Origin: Mauremys mutica
Lineage: Eukaryota > Chordata > Testudines > Geoemydidae
Length of the DNA stretch: 64,000 nt
Reading direction: 5' to 3'
Assembly: GCF_020497125.1 (NCBI RefSeq)
Contig: NC_059076.1
Span: forward strand, 12,329,951 to 12,393,950
This document shows, one piece after another, positions 10,926 to 23,660 of the stretch (positions within the stretch are counted from its first letter, which is position 1; every line of letters begins with the position of its first letter). A program made the position numbers and the translations under genes. The notes beneath the pieces are model-generated. The model saw nothing but the letters and a program-made list of their open reading frames with translations, ran no database searches and had not been told where the DNA came from.

Positions 10926-11670
10926 CTAGAATGTTACTGTAATACGAATCCCATTCTCCCCAGTAGCTCTCAAACACATAGTCTTGTAGGAGGTAAGACA
11001 GTATGTTTTTTATTCTTTCGCCGAATGACAACTTGTCTGTGAGCTCAGACAGGGCTGCGGGTGCATACGAAGGCGGAGAGGGCATCTTCCCACAATGCCT
11101 CTCCACTGTTGAGGCTGGTGTGAAACGCAGAGAGTACACAAATGGAATTCCGAGTTTGAGAGCAACTAGGTCACCGCCGATAGTCACCGGATCGGCGAGA
11201 AGCACATCGTACTTGTCCCTCTGCAGCCGGGCCATTAAATCCCGGTTGCCTAGCACGCCATCACACAGCTGTCTAGTCATCTCATTCGCTTTGCTGATCA
11301 GCTTCCCCAGTTCCTTGTAGAACTGCCAGAAGGTCAGTGCAGTTGGTCTGTTATACACCCACAAGCTCACGATCTCCTTGATCAAGGAGTCAATGTAGTT
11401 CTTTCCGAAGGGCACAGGGTACACCTCGAACCTCTCGGCCGTCTCAGCATGCGGTGTGATGAAGAGGGAAGCATTTGCCACTAGGATGGTGACATTGTGC
11501 TCTCGGCGTATCAGTTCCTGTATAATGATCTTAACATTTAGCCAGTGACTGGCTTCCGCAGGCCAAATCAGCACATTCCCACAGAAGACCGTTCCTATCA
11601 GAGTGACCTGAAAAGCTATAAATTGGATGTGCTTCTTTGACACACTGGTTCGGGCTGTGGCGGAGGCCAT
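10926..11670 (-). CDS. UGT2A1: UGT2-type first coding exon 'd' (complete, most 5' in window)
   Basis: Encodes 248 residues plus one base from an ATG at 11670 in a strong context (GCCATGG). The signal sequence is preceded by a longer polar leader (about 13 residues), so the catalytic His in PAEASHWLN falls at residue 42. VLLADP holds the partner Asp. It ends EWDSYYSNILG and CTA-G before a GTAAGC donor (10925-10920), phase 1. It is the most divergent of the four in the N-terminal half (GNVLIWPAE instead of GKVLVWPAD). It is the most 5' candidate first exon in the window, followed upstream by about 30 kb without further UGT exons. Confidence 0.92.
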
Positions 11671-11694
11671 GGCAGGTTTGGTGACTGGACAGGA

Positions 11695-11704
11695 ATATAT
11701 TTTT
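11695..11704 (-). promoter_or_regulatory. TATA-like AT-rich box before exon d
   Basis: Minus strand reads GAAAAATATATTCC 25-34 bp upstream of the exon d ATG. If used as a TATA box the 5' leader would be very short; weak candidate. Confidence 0.2.
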
Positions 11705-12967
11705 CACTCTCAATCACTTTCTCAGCCTCTCTCAGTGATGTGGAATAGCCACTTGACCAGTACTCCTAACGATGAACAGACACGCTCCAGAAGAGTGGGT
11801 TTTCCAAACCTGGATGGTGATGGATACACCTGGAACACAAGTACAGTTTAGGTGTCTGGAATAAAAAGACAGAAAGGGTTATGACATTTCTTTCTTGCTT
11901 AGCTCTTCTCTTTCCACTTGTTTTTTAATCATTAGTTTCGGCTGAGGAGAAAGACGGCCAATAGAAATCCTAAACATTAGTTAAGTCTTCAAAAACAGGG
12001 CTTCAAATGAGACTTAAGTGGCACATAAGCCTTGTGTTGATCCCTCTGATAGGGGTGAATTTAATCCTTTGGCTTTATCTGTGGTAGTACCACAGTATTT
12101 CCAGACAAAAATATTAACCATGGAAATGAGGGTAAGTACGGACTGTCTCATGATGCTCTTCATATATCGATTTGTTAGGGAAGTATGAGGATATGCCTCC
12201 TGTTAATTTTCCCATGCAGGGCCACTGGAAAGCATGTCACCGTCTCAGGGCTGTGAAGGTTAGCTTTTTTAACTGTAGCATGATTGGTATTTATTTGTTC
12301 TAATGTTTGTGTTACTTAGTATAGTAACTTACAGGGATTTTTTTTGGTCTAAATATTTTCTTTTCTCCCCCCCTTTTTAGAAAAAGATGTGGTGACACTA
12401 GTGGCCGCCAGCAGGTGGTGCGGTTATAAGCGGTGTGATAAGGTCTATTCAAGAAAGGCTTATTGGCATTGGGGAGGCAACCTGCCACCACAGCACTGAG
12501 CCTTGCCTGGGGAGAGGCTGCTATAGCAGGGGCCAGAGGTGGTGAATCCCCCATAGGGCTCTCTGCAATGAGGAGGGGCTGGTGCCTCCCATAGCCATCT
12601 GCTCCAAGGCTGGTGGGGAGAGCACCACTTTCCTGGCCCTCTGCCCTGAGGATGGGTGACCCATAGAACAGGAATACTGGGCCAGGGTAGCCCCCTCCCC
12701 TCAAAGTCTCATGAGTGGCAGCACCAGCTGTGGTGGGTTAGGGAGGAGTGAGCTTTGCCTGCTCACTGAAGGACCAGTGGTGGAGGCTGGAGGGCTTCCT
12801 CCTCCCTAAGGAGAGCCAGCAGCAGCGGTCAAAGGCTCCCCTGCTCCCATAGTAACCTGGGCTCCAACCCCTCATCCCTATCAGCTGCCTGAAGAGCAGA
12901 AACACACTAAGATTCATCTTAACCTTACTCACTGATAGCTTGGCTATCTACCAACTCACATCACTGT
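11705..12967. other. No recognised feature
   Basis: Upstream flank of the UGT array. ORFs at 12312-12704 and 12738-12932 (minus) have no recognisable domain or splice support. Confidence 0.4.
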
Positions 12968-15190
12968 GTACATAAGGACATAAGAATGGCCATACTGGTC
13001 AAACCCATGTTCCACCTAGCCCAGTAGCCGATGCCAGGTGCTTTGAAGGGAATGAACAGAACAGGGCAATTATCAAGTGATCCACCTCTGGTCATCCAGT
13101 CTCACCTTTTGACACTCAAAGGTTTAGCCACTGATGGACCTATACTCCATGAACTTATACAATTCTTTTTTTAATCCACTTACACTTTTGGCCTTCACAA
13201 CATCCCTGGCAATGAGTTCCACAGGTTGACTGTGTGTTGTGTGAAGTACTTCCTTTTGTGTGTTTTAAACCTGCTGCCTATTCATCTCATTGGCTGTTCC
13301 CTTGTTTTTGTGTTATGTGAAGGGGTAAAGAATTCTTCCCTATTCCCTTTCCACACCAATAATGATTTTATAGACCAATATCGTATCCCTGTTTTGCCAT
13401 CTCTTTTCCAAGATAAACAATTCCAGTCTTTTTAATCTCTCCTTATACGGAAGCTGTTCATCATTTTTGTTGGCCTTCTCTATACCTTTTCCAGTTCCAG
13501 TGTTCAAGGTAGTGGCGTACCAGGGGTTTCTATAGTGGCACTATGATATTTTCTGTCTTATTATCTTTCCCTTTCCTAATGGTTCCTTACACAATAGCTT
13601 TTTTGACTGCTGCTGCACATTTGATGGCCACTGCACACTGAGTGGAGGATTTCAGAGAACTATCTAAAATGACTCCAAGATCTTTCTTGAGTGACAACCA
13701 CTAATTTAGACCCCATCATTTTGTATGTATAATTGAGATGATGTTTTCCAATGTGCATTATTTTGCACTTATCAACATTGAATTTTGTGACATCTGTAAA
13801 TGTTGCCACTTCACTATTTGTCCCCTTTTTCAGGTCATTTATGAATATGTTGACCAGCATAAGTTCTGATGCGGTTCAACAAGGACAAGTGCAGAGTCCT
13901 GCACTTAGGACGGAAGACTCCCATGCACTGCTACAGACTAGGGACCGAGTGGCTAGGCAGCAGTTCTGCAGAAAAGGACCTAGGGGTCACAGTGGACGAG
14001 AAGCTGGATATGAGTCGACAGTGCCCTTGTTGCCAAGAAGGCTAATGGCATTTTGGACGTATAAGTAGGAGCATTGCCAGCAGATCGAGGGACATGATCG
14101 TTCCTCTCTATTCAGCACTGGTGAGGACTCATTTGGAGTTCTGTGTCCAGTTTTGGGCCCCACACTACAAGAAGGATGTGGAAAAATTGGAAAGAGTTCA
14201 GCGGAGGGCAACAAAAATGATTAGGGGGCAGGAGCACATGACTTATGAGGAGAGGCTGAGGGAACTGGGATTGCAGAAGAAAAGAATGAGGGGGGGATTT
14301 GATAGCTGCTTTCAACTACCTGAAAGGGGGTTCCAAAGAGAATGGATCTAGACTGTTCTCAGTGGTAGCAGATGACAGAACAAGGAGTAAAGGTCTCAAG
14401 TTGCAGTGGTGGAGGTTTAGGTTGGATATTAGGAAAAACTGTTTCACTAGGAGGGTGGTGAAGCACTAGAATGGGTTACCTAGGGAGGTTGTGAAATCTC
14501 CTTCCTTGGAGGTTTTTAAGGTCAGGCTTGACAAAGCCCTGGCTGGGATGATTTAGTTGGGGTTGGTTCTGCTTTGAGCAGGGGGTTGGACTAGAACCTC
14601 CTGAAGTCCCTTCTAACCCTGATATTTTATGTCCCAGTACAGATCCTTAGGGGACCTTCTATTTATCTTTCTCCATTCTGGAAACTGAACATTTATTACT
14701 ACACTTTGTTTCCTGTCTTTTAATGAGTTAGTGATCCATGAAAGGACCTTCCCTCTTATCACGACTCCTTACTTTGTTTAAGAGCCTTTTGTGTGGGATC
14801 TTTCTGAAAGTCCACGTATACTACATCAACTGGATCACCCCTGTCCACGTGTGCTGACACCCTCAAAGAAATAGATTGGTGAGGCATGATTTCCCCTTTA
14901 CAAAAGCCATCTTGACTCTTCCCCAAGATATTGTGTTCATCTATGTGTCTAATAATTCTGTTCCTTACTACCAGATTGCCTAGAACTGAAGTTAGACTTA
15001 CTGGCCTGGAATTGCCAACATCATCTCAGCAGTCTTTTTTAAAAAATAGGCATTACATTAGCCCTCCTCTAATCAGCTAGTAGTACTAGTACAGAGGCTG
15101 ATTTAACAATGTTTTCTGACTGCCATGACCTTCTGAGCCTCTGTCAACACCCGTGAATATTTGTCACTCCCAATACCATCCAGCATAACT
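12968..15190 (-). mobile_element. CR1 LINE 3' part (minus), interrupted by a second CR1
   Basis: 12968-13863 and 14628-15190 are consecutive parts of one minus-strand CR1. The left half runs into TGTTGACCAGCA and the right half resumes with GTCCCAGTACAGATCC, which are adjacent in typical reptile CR1 copies. A short RT fragment is readable at 13660-13860 (TKFNVDKCKIMHIGK, the thumb region). Confidence 0.8.
13866..14628 (+). mobile_element. CR1 LINE 3' end (plus) nested in the minus CR1
   Basis: Contains the end of the RT frame ([27 protein letters not shown], given here only as the location 14140-14225) and the 3' UTR (GAGGTTTAGGTTGGATATTA, GCAGGGGGTTGGACTAG), ending at the usual GGTTGGACTAGA...CCCTTCTAACCC terminus. 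Frameshifts and stops make it dead. Confidence 0.85.
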
Positions 15191-18099
15191 AGTAATTCAC
15201 ACATGACAACATTTAAAACACAGGCACCGCAAGTTCAACCCCATAGTTTCTACTTAGGTACCTAAATAAGTATCCTATGAAGCTTTTTCTGACTAATAGA
15301 AGTTGTGGGTACTCAAACCCTCTGAAAATCAGACCCGTTATTTAGATGCCTAAATGTGGATGTAGGAGTCTAACATGACATCCCCAATTTTGAAATTTTT
15401 GGTCTTTTTCATATTCAGACTTTTTAAATTGACAAAATTCCCCAAATCCATGAATCTAAAGCAAATTAAGGCAGTGTCCTGGAACAGTACAGTATATCTC
15501 AAATCAAAATCATTTACCATCACAATAATAATTCATACCTAGTTCTTATAATCAACAGGTAGTTTTTCAATTGCTACTAATTCTATGATTTAAGTAGACA
15601 AGTGGGGTTCACTTATATACCCCAATGCAGTTCACCACCAACCTCGTAACATTAACTATTCTGCCAGTGCCCGATTTTCACTAATCAATTTTACTGTTAT
15701 GCGGTGGCTATTCCGGAATAGCCCCGCTGTGGACACACTATTCCAGAATAAAAATCACTGTATTCCAGAATAATCTGTGCACTCACAAAGTCCACTAATA
15801 ATTCCAGAATAAAGTGACTTTTAGTCTGGAATAGACTGCCCAAACTGGGAGGTATTCTGGTTAATTTCCCCATGTAAACAAGCCCTAAGAGCTGATGCAT
15901 ATACATGTACCAGAAAGCAGTCTTCTTGGGCCCTAATCCGGCAACTGGTTCCTCTTAGTCAGATTTCTCCTTTGAAGCCTGAAAGCACAGATGCAGTTGC
16001 AAGACCTGGGCTTTGGTTTGCCTGTCATTATCTCAACAAGATGATCTTGTAAGAAGTCGATATAAAATTACATCACCAAACAAACAAAATATGGAACTTC
16101 CCCACAGAAAATTGCAGAAAAAAATCATGCAAAAATCTCTTACCTAACGGAACATCCTGATATATATTTAAACTAATTACTTCTTTTTCTTCATAATTAA
16201 GTCCAGTTTATGTCAACCTAATGTATTACCAACTGCACACTCTGTCCCATTGCTACTCACCTGATCTTTCCCTTGGAAGCTCTGGCAGCACTTGTGCTCT
16301 CGCAAAAATAAAAGGAGCTTAAATATGTTTACCCCGAATAGAGCTCTTAAACAGGAAGAAAGTAATATGATAAGCACCAGGAAATATTTTTAGGAATCAT
16401 TTATCACCTTTTTATGCTCCAATTACTAAATAATAAATATTATTTCCACAGATCTAGTATGTGGGGGAACATCGTAATTGGCAACCTCCAATAGCCAAAT
16501 AGGGCCAGATTTTCAAGTGCTAAGTATCTACTAGGGCCAGATTTTCAGAAGAGATCAATTCAGTTTAGGCATCTAAATCGATCAATTCAGTTTAGGCATC
16601 CAAATTCTCAAAAATGCTCAGCTCCACTGAAAAACGTGGGAACTTCTGAGTGCTGAGCCTTTTTAAAAATCTGCTCAGTTCATTTAAGTGCCTTTTCTGA
16701 AAATTTGACCCTTAAATAAAAGCCTAATTTTCAAAGTTGCTGAGCACTCAGTAGTTCCCCACCAAAGTCCAGAGAGAAACTATTGCTTGTGGTTTTTATT
16801 TACAATTTTCAGAAATGCTCAGTGGCTCACAGCTCCCATTGACTTCAGCAGGAGCTGCTGGGTCTGCAGCACTTTTGAAAATCAGGACTCGTACTTATGC
16901 ATTTCATACACACTTAGGAGCCACCATTTTAGAAAATGTTGACCTTAGTATCACATTTCAATTTAAACCTTTCCGAAAAACCTTCAGAATGTAGGGCACA
17001 TTCTACCATTAAAATCAGGCCAGAAAGGTGACTGTGAGGCAAGATTTTCAACAGTACCTATGGCCTTGTCTACATGGGAAAGTATAACCTATGATGTGAA
17101 TTTAAACCAACATTGTCATACCACTATAACCTCACGTCAACACTTATTATGATATAACAGTATTTTTTTTGGTTTTGTTTATGTTGCGTTGGAAAGGATT
17201 TTGTTAAATCAAGATAAGGCATTCCTATACCATAAGTAGTGTCGACACAAGGGATTATATCTGTATAACTCTATTGACACAACTGGCAAAACTTTCTTAG
17301 GTAGACAAGAGATTAAGGGTATGTCTAAACCACAAATTAAGGTGTGATTGTAACACAGGTAGGCGTACAGTGCTTGCTTTAATCCAGTTTGTGCAGGTAA
17401 CAACAGCAGCGAAAATGCGGTGGTACAAGACCTCCAGGGACTCTAGGTATGTACTTGAGTTGCTGACTTGCGCCGGGGTCCTTGCTGTCATATCTTCACT
17501 GATGTTGTTACCTGAAGGTAGTGGCAGGTATACCTGCTCATGTTGCAATTATACCTTTATTTGTGGTGTAGACCAACCCGTAGAAGCAAAAGTCCCTGTG
17601 AAAGTCAATGGAAGCAGTACTTCTAAATCTTTTAGGTGCTTTTGAAAACCTCCTTCTTAATAAATAGCTCCATGGGAAATTAGAGTCACTTCTAATGGAA
17701 GCAAAAAGGTTTCAAGTTCCAGTATTCTCAGTGGTTACTTTTCAAAGCTGATAATCAAATTATCCATAATGCAAAAAGGAGAAGAAAAGCCTTTTGAGAG
17801 GATTAACTGACAAAGAATTTTTTTAAGGTTTGTGTGGCAAACAAATGAGAAAGTAGGTTGGAAAATTGCAGGTGTTATGTTTCAGACCTGTTTCACAGTT
17901 CCAGTATTACAAATCCCAAATCCCATAGTAATTGACACATCTCTAACCTGCTTTAGTGGCCACTGGTTCTTCAAGGTTGAGATTTAGTCACACAAAAGTT
18001 ATGAAATTCAGAGTTATGGTTCCCACGGAGACCTCTGGGACTTAAGCATATGCTAAAATTTAAGTACATGTACAAATTAAGTACTTTGATGAATCGTGG
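15191..18099. other. Repeat-derived DNA without genes
   Basis: Contains palindromic TATTCCGGAATA/TATTCCAGAATA-rich sequence at 15690-15900 (old MITE), a GGGCCAGATTTTCA repeat cluster at 16500-16880, and a candidate MITE at about 17317-17581 with termini GGGTATGTCTAAAC and GTGTAGACCAACCC. No exon recognised. Confidence 0.5.
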
Positions 18100-18113
18100 T
18101 CTAGGTGTATATG

Positions 18114-19280
18114 CAGCAAAGAATCCTGTGGCACCTTATAGACTAACAGACGTTTTGGAGCATGAGTTTTCGTGGGTGAATACCCACTTCGTTGGATGCA
18201 AGTAGTGGAAATTTCCAGGGGCAGGTATATATATGCAAGAAAGAAGCAAGCTAGAGATAACGAGGTTAGTTCAATCAGGGAGGATGAGGCCCTGTTCTAG
18301 CAGTTAAGGTGTGAAAACCAAGGGAGGAGAAACTGGTTTTGTAGTTGGCAAGCCATTCACAGTCTTTGTTTAATCCTGAGCTGATGGTGTCAAATTTGCA
18401 GATGAACTGAAGCTCAGCAGTTTGTCTTTGGAGTCTGGTCCTGAAGTTTTTTTTGCTGCAGGATGGCCACCTTAAGATCTGCTATTGTGTGGCCAGGGAG
18501 ATTGAAGTGTTCTCCTACAGGTTTTTGTATATTGCCATTCCTAATATCTGATTTGTGTCTTTATATCCTTTTCCGTAGAGACTGTCCAGTTTGACCGATG
18601 TACATAGCAGAGGGGCATTGCTGGCATATGATGGCGTATATTACATTGGTGGACGTGCAGGTGAATGAACCGGTGATGGTGTGGCTGATCTGGTTAGGTC
18701 CTGTGATGGTGTCGCTGGTGTAGATATGTGGGCAGAGTTGGCATCGAAGTTTGTTGCATGGATTGGTTCCTGAGCTAGAGTTACTATGGTGCGGTGTGCA
18801 GTTACTGGTGAGAATATGCTTCAGGTTGGCAGGTTGTCTATGGGCGAGGACTGGCCTGCCACCCAAGGCCTGTGAAAGTGTGGGGTCATTGTCCAGGATG
18901 GGTTGTAGATCCCTGATGATGCGTTGGAGACCTTTTAGCTGGGGACTGTATGTGATGGCCAGTGGAATCCTGTTGGTTTCTTTCTTGGGTTTGTCTTGCA
19001 GCAGGAGGCTTCTGGGTACACGTCTGGCTCTGTTGATCTGTTTCCTTATTTCCTCGTGCGGGTATTGTAGTTTTGAGAATGCTTGGTGGAGATTTTGTAG
19101 GTGTTGGTCTCTGTCTAAGGGGTTAGAGCAGATGCAGTTGTACCTCAGTGCTTGGCTGTAGACAATGGATCGTGTGGTGTGCCCGGGATGGAAGCTGGAG
19201 GCATGAAGGTAGGCATAGCGGTCGGTAGGTTTCGGTATAGGGTGGTGGTAATGTGACCATCACTTATTTGCACCGTGGTG
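18114..19280 (-). mobile_element. Penelope-like element (Neptune type), 5'-truncated, with GIY-YIG nuclease remnant
   Basis: The minus-strand frame 18561-18866 encodes the linker and the start of a GIY-YIG nuclease (NVIYAIICQQCPSAMYIGQT). Downstream the frame is broken by stops, though the rest of the conserved tail can be followed leftwards to about 18300. The left end carries the typical 3' tail (CTTATAGACTAACAGACG). A 14-bp duplication TCTAGGTGTATATG flanks the element (18100-18113 and 19281-19294). Penelope elements encode a reverse transcriptase and a GIY-YIG nuclease; only the 3' part was inserted here. Confidence 0.9.
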
Positions 19281-19294
19281 TCTAGGTGTATATG

Positions 19295-21189
19295 ACATTT
19301 CTATTTTATTTCCAAATCATTTTTGAGCCATCCATAGCCAAGAAGATTCTGAACAGGAAAACAATGTTTCTTCATGTTGGGATCACTCCAAACAACTGCA
19401 GTTTTCCGTTAATTCTTCTGAAAAAAAGCAACTTCTGAACTGAAGGCTCCATTAGGAATCAAAGCCCAAAAAGCTCATTTTATTTGGGAAAATGATCAGA
19501 CTGATAAAAGAAGAGGTCTATAATTTAAATCCCAATTCATTCCTAACTAGGGATGCTAGTTACAGTGCAATCATGCAGACGTAACATCAAGTTGAAATAT
19601 CTGCAGTGGCACAAGTGTAACTGTTCAGTAAAGCAAGGCTTATGCTTTTATTATGGCAGAAGTAGTATCCACTGGAAATTTGTCCCAACTGGAGCAATTA
19701 ATGGCCAGCCAATGATGTATCTGAACTGGTACAAACTCATAGTGTAGACAAGGAAAGTTGTGATTTGTATTGACCAAGCTTTGCCTGGTTTACGGCATGA
19801 GGCCTCATTTGAGCACTATGTTCCAAATTTTACTAGAATGTGGTGTAGCAACACAGTTTTGTGTGTGAATTACACAGTGTGCAATCTAGCAAATTAGTAA
19901 GGATGGGGACAGGACCAAAACCGGAGTTTACCATGCCAAGCAACTAACTATAACAGAGATTATGAAATGACAAAGTAAGAAATTACAGGTCAGATCTGCA
20001 GCTGGTGTGTATCTGCACAACTCCAATTACTTCAGTGAAGCTATGCCAATAAACACTAGCTGGGGCATGGCCCTGTGCATTCAAACTGTGAGGCCCATCT
20101 CCAGAAAAATCTCACAGGTTAAGTTTGTTATTTTACAAGGTTTTATTTGTTTAAATTCAAGTTTTTACTAGTTCTTTTTATTCCCATTCCGGCGCCGTGG
20201 AGTCATCTTTACATGTAAGTGCACAGATATTGGTGTTGCTCGTGTCGAGGTTTTTGCTAGTCTGCAACAAAAAGACAAACAATAAAAGGAAAGGGGTTTA
20301 ACTATCCATGCCTTGTGATATATACTCATTTTCAATCCTTAGGTGGTGCCACCTCATTTTTTGGCTGGGACTACTATAAAATATGGTAACAGATTATTCA
20401 GAGCTGCTTAAAAGATCAGGACAACCAGTTCTTGCCAAAATTAATGGGTTTTTAGCACCAAATCCCCAAGGTTTGTAAACCTCACTTGATATAGGTCAAC
20501 ACATCTTAAAATGTTGACAATAACATTGGGCAAATTCTAATTTTCTTTTTGGCGCACTTCTGCAAAACTTGCTCCTCAAGATCTGAGGTGCTTTGGATAT
20601 AGGACCCTTACATCCACATCCCCACAGTTTCAGGGCATAATAGATAAATGCTTCAGGCTCTGACCCATCTCTAGCTGCCAAGCATCTCAAGCTGCCAATC
20701 AGGGTTCAAACCAAATAATTTGTTTAGGGATGAGGGCAAGATAAGGCATTGCTAGGTCGATTCTCTGCCAGGAAATGCTGCTTATTTGGAGCAACTGGAG
20801 TCATTCCAAAGGAGAAAAGAAATTACTCTCCAAATATAAATAAATCATAATAAGAATAAGAATGTTTTAGTAGATATATAGTGCTTTTCATCTTGAAAGC
20901 ACGTAATGTTAAAAGTAAAATAAATACATATATATCGTTATCATAAAAAAATAAAAATACACCAATTGCCTAAAGAGGATGAGCACATGAATAACAATCC
21001 AACATTTTAGGTGCATTTAAGGGAATACAACCTACTCTTCAGTTAAAAATTCAATCTTTCTGAACATACAAAAGAGCTATGCACTGAATGTTATAACGAA
21101 CTCTTTCAGACAATTGAGAAACCCCCAAAAAGCCACCCCATTACTAGTCTCCAGACATCCAGACCCTTGAGTGTGTAAACAGGGGAAGT
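19295..21189. other. No recognised gene
   Basis: AT-rich sequence with scattered fragments of the amniote GATCTGGCCC-type repeat (near 19990-20060). No exon recognised. Confidence 0.4.
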
Positions 21190-21409
21190 GATTTTGCCTC
21201 TGAACACAGCATTGGTGAGACCAATACCAGAATACTGCATCCACACCGATGCCATATTTTAAAAAGGATGTCAAAAAATTGAAGAGGATGCAGAAAAGAG
21301 CCACAAAAAGGATTTGAGGGCTGGTGAAAATGTCTTGCAGTAAGAAACTTAAAGAGCTACTTAGCTTATCAAAAGGCAGATAGAGAGGGGACTTGATTAC
21401 AGTATCTAA

Positions 21410-21699
21410 GGGTATGTCTTCACTATCGCCGGATCTGCGGGCAGCAATTGACCCAGTGGGGATAGATTTATTGTGTCTAGACTAGACATGATAAATCGAT
21501 CCCCAAATGCTCTCCCATCGACTCCTGTACTCCAGCTCGGTGAGAGGCACAGGCAGAGTCGACGGGGGAACGGCAGCAGTCGATGCACCATGGTGAAGAC
21601 ATCATGGTAAGTCGATCTAAGTATGTCGACTTCAGCCATGTTATTCATGTAGCTGAAGTTGCCTAACTTGGATCGATCCCCTTCAGTGTAGACCTGGCC
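21410..21699. mobile_element. Harbinger-type MITE
   Basis: Starts GGGTATGTCTTCACTA and ends GTGTAGACCTGGCC, with TAA on both sides (21407-21409, 21700-21702). Internal blocks GATAAATCGATCCCC and GTCGACTTCAGCCATGTTAT match the copy at 34815-35108. Confidence 0.8.
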
Positions 21700-21714
21700 T
21701 AAGTAAAAACAGTG

Positions 21715-21803
21715 AGGAGCCCGGTGGCACCTTAAAGACGAACAGATTTATTTGGGCATAAGCTTTCATGGGTAAAAAAAACCCCCACTTCTTCAGATGC
21801 ATC
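21715..21803. mobile_element. Penelope-like element 3' tail
   Basis: GGTGGCACCTTAAAGACGA and ATAAGCTTTCATGGGTAAA, matching the tails at 18.1 kb and 36.8 kb. Only the extreme 3' end is present. Confidence 0.7.
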
Positions 21804-22315
21804 TAAGTACCTTCACAAGAAGAAAACAACAGGTACTAAAGGTCTCTTTAATCATCAGAGAAAGACAGTACAAAAACCAATGGCTGAAAGCTGAAGCCAG
21901 ACAATTTCAAATGAGAAAAAAGGCACATTTTTAACAAGGAGGGTGATTAACCATTAGAACATACTACCAAGGGAAGTGGCGGATTCTCCCTCTCTTGATG
22001 TCTTCAGATCAACATGGGATGACTTTCTGGTAGGGCTGTCAATTAATTGCCGTTAACTCAAGCGATTAACTCAAAAAATTAATCACAATTTTAAAAAATT
22101 ATCACGATTAATCGCACTGTCAAACAACAGAATACCAATTGAAATTTATGAAATATTTTTGGATGTTTTTCCACATTTTAAAATATATTGATTTCTATTA
22201 CATCACAGAGTACAAAGTGTACAGTGCTCACTTTATATTATTTTTATTACAAATATTTGCACTGTAAAATGATAAACAAGAAAGAATATAATATTATAAT
22301 AATATATGGAGATAT

Positions 22316-22470
22316 ACCTATCTCATAGAACTGGAAGGGACCTTGAAGGGTCATTGAGTCCAGCCACCTGCTTTCACTAGCAGGACCAAGTGCTGATTTT
22401 GCCCCGGATCTCTAGGTGGCCCCCTCAAGGATTGAACTCACAACCCTGGGTTTAGCAGGCCAGTTCACCT
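22316..22470 (-). mobile_element. CR1 3' fragment within the hAT element
   Basis: TAGAACTGGAAGGGACCTTG and TTGAACTCACAACCCTGG are the minus-strand CR1 3' UTR as found across reptile genomes. Confidence 0.7.
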
Positions 22471-22488
22471 TGTACAAATACTGTAGCG

Positions 22489-23163
22489 CAGCGGTTCCTC
22501 AAACTGTAGTCCATGAGTTCCATTCAGGTGGTCCATGGATAGTTCCTCTAAGGTGTGCGTCTGGGCGGCCGCATATGAGAGAATGAAGAGCCACAAACCT
22601 AATTAGTGGAGCCACACAGGCATGGCTCCGCTAATTAGGTGCCTGGAACCTGGAGAAGACGCACATGTAAGGTGAGTCGGTGGCCTTGGGGGGAATAGGG
22701 CATAGGTGGAAGGGGGCAGTGGAGTGAAATGAGCGAGTGTGGGGAACTTGGGACATGCAGGGCTGAAGCAGCCAGAGAAAGAGGAGACTTTCCCCAGCTC
22801 CAGGGCTGTGCCTGCTGGGGAGAGATGGCCCTCCTTCACAGCCTCAGCTCTATGGCTGTTGCAGCAGGGGAGAGAGCCCTCTCCTTCCCACCCCCAGCTC
22901 AGGGGCTGCTGTGGTGGGGGAGAGAGGGCACATCCATTAGAAAGGTAACACTACTGATATTAAAATATGAGTTGTGTGCTTTTATTTGTAGAACAAAAAA
23001 AATTAAATATATTTTTTTAAATACAGTATAGTGCTTTTATCCAAAGCACTTTACAATAGTTAGCTAATTGTACAAACAATATTTGGAAAGATCATTAAGT
23101 GGTCTGCCGAAACCCCCAGAAATTTTCAAGTGGTCTGCTGGAAAAAAAGTTTGAGAACCACTG
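22489..23163. mobile_element. hAT-like MITE (CAGCGGTTC...AACCACTG) within the hAT element
   Basis: Starts CAGCGGTTCCTCAAACT and ends AGTTTGAGAACCACTG. Flanks CTGTAGCG (22481-22488) and CTGTAGTG (23164-23171) match at 7 of 8 positions. Related copies: 32688, 42898-43114 and 48701-49006. Confidence 0.85.
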
Positions 23164-23283
23164 CTGTAGTGCAATCTCTTTATCATGAAAGTGCAACTTA
23201 CAAAGGTAGATTTTTTTTTGTTAAATAACTGCACTCAAAAACAAAACAATGTAAAACTTTAGAGCCTACAAGTCCACTCAGTC

Positions 23284-23660
23284 CTACTTCTTGTTCAGCC
23301 AATCACTAAGAGAAACAAGTCTGTTTACATTCACAGGAGATGCTGCTGCCCGCTTCTTATTTACATCACCTGAAAGTGAGAACAGGCATTCACATGGCAC
23401 TTTTGTAGTCGGTGTTGCAAGGTATTTATGTGCCAGATATGCTAAACATTCGTATGTCCCTTCATGCTTCAGCCACCATTCCAGAGGACATGCTTCCATG
23501 CTGATGACGCTCGTTAAAAAATAAGGTGTTAATTAAAATTGTGTGACTGAACTCCTTGGGGGAGAACTGTATGTCTTCGGCTATGTTTTCCCCATGTTCT
23601 GCCATATATCTCATGTTATAGCAGTCTCGGATGATGACCCAGCACATTTGCATTAAAAAT
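23284..23660 (-). pseudogene. hAT (ZBED-like) transposase fragment, left arm
   Basis: Minus-strand frame 23284-23499 encodes the C-terminal dimerisation domain: MEACPLEWWLKHEGTYECLA, then VPCECLFSLSGDVNKKRAA and a terminal SDWLNKK. A second frame, 23520-23660, encodes a more upstream piece (CYNMRYMAEHGENIAED). The two are joined out of frame, so an internal deletion or frameshift has killed it. Confidence 0.8.

Noticed and set aside
18751..19161. 136-codon plus ORF
   Set aside because: Antisense of the Penelope-like coding region.
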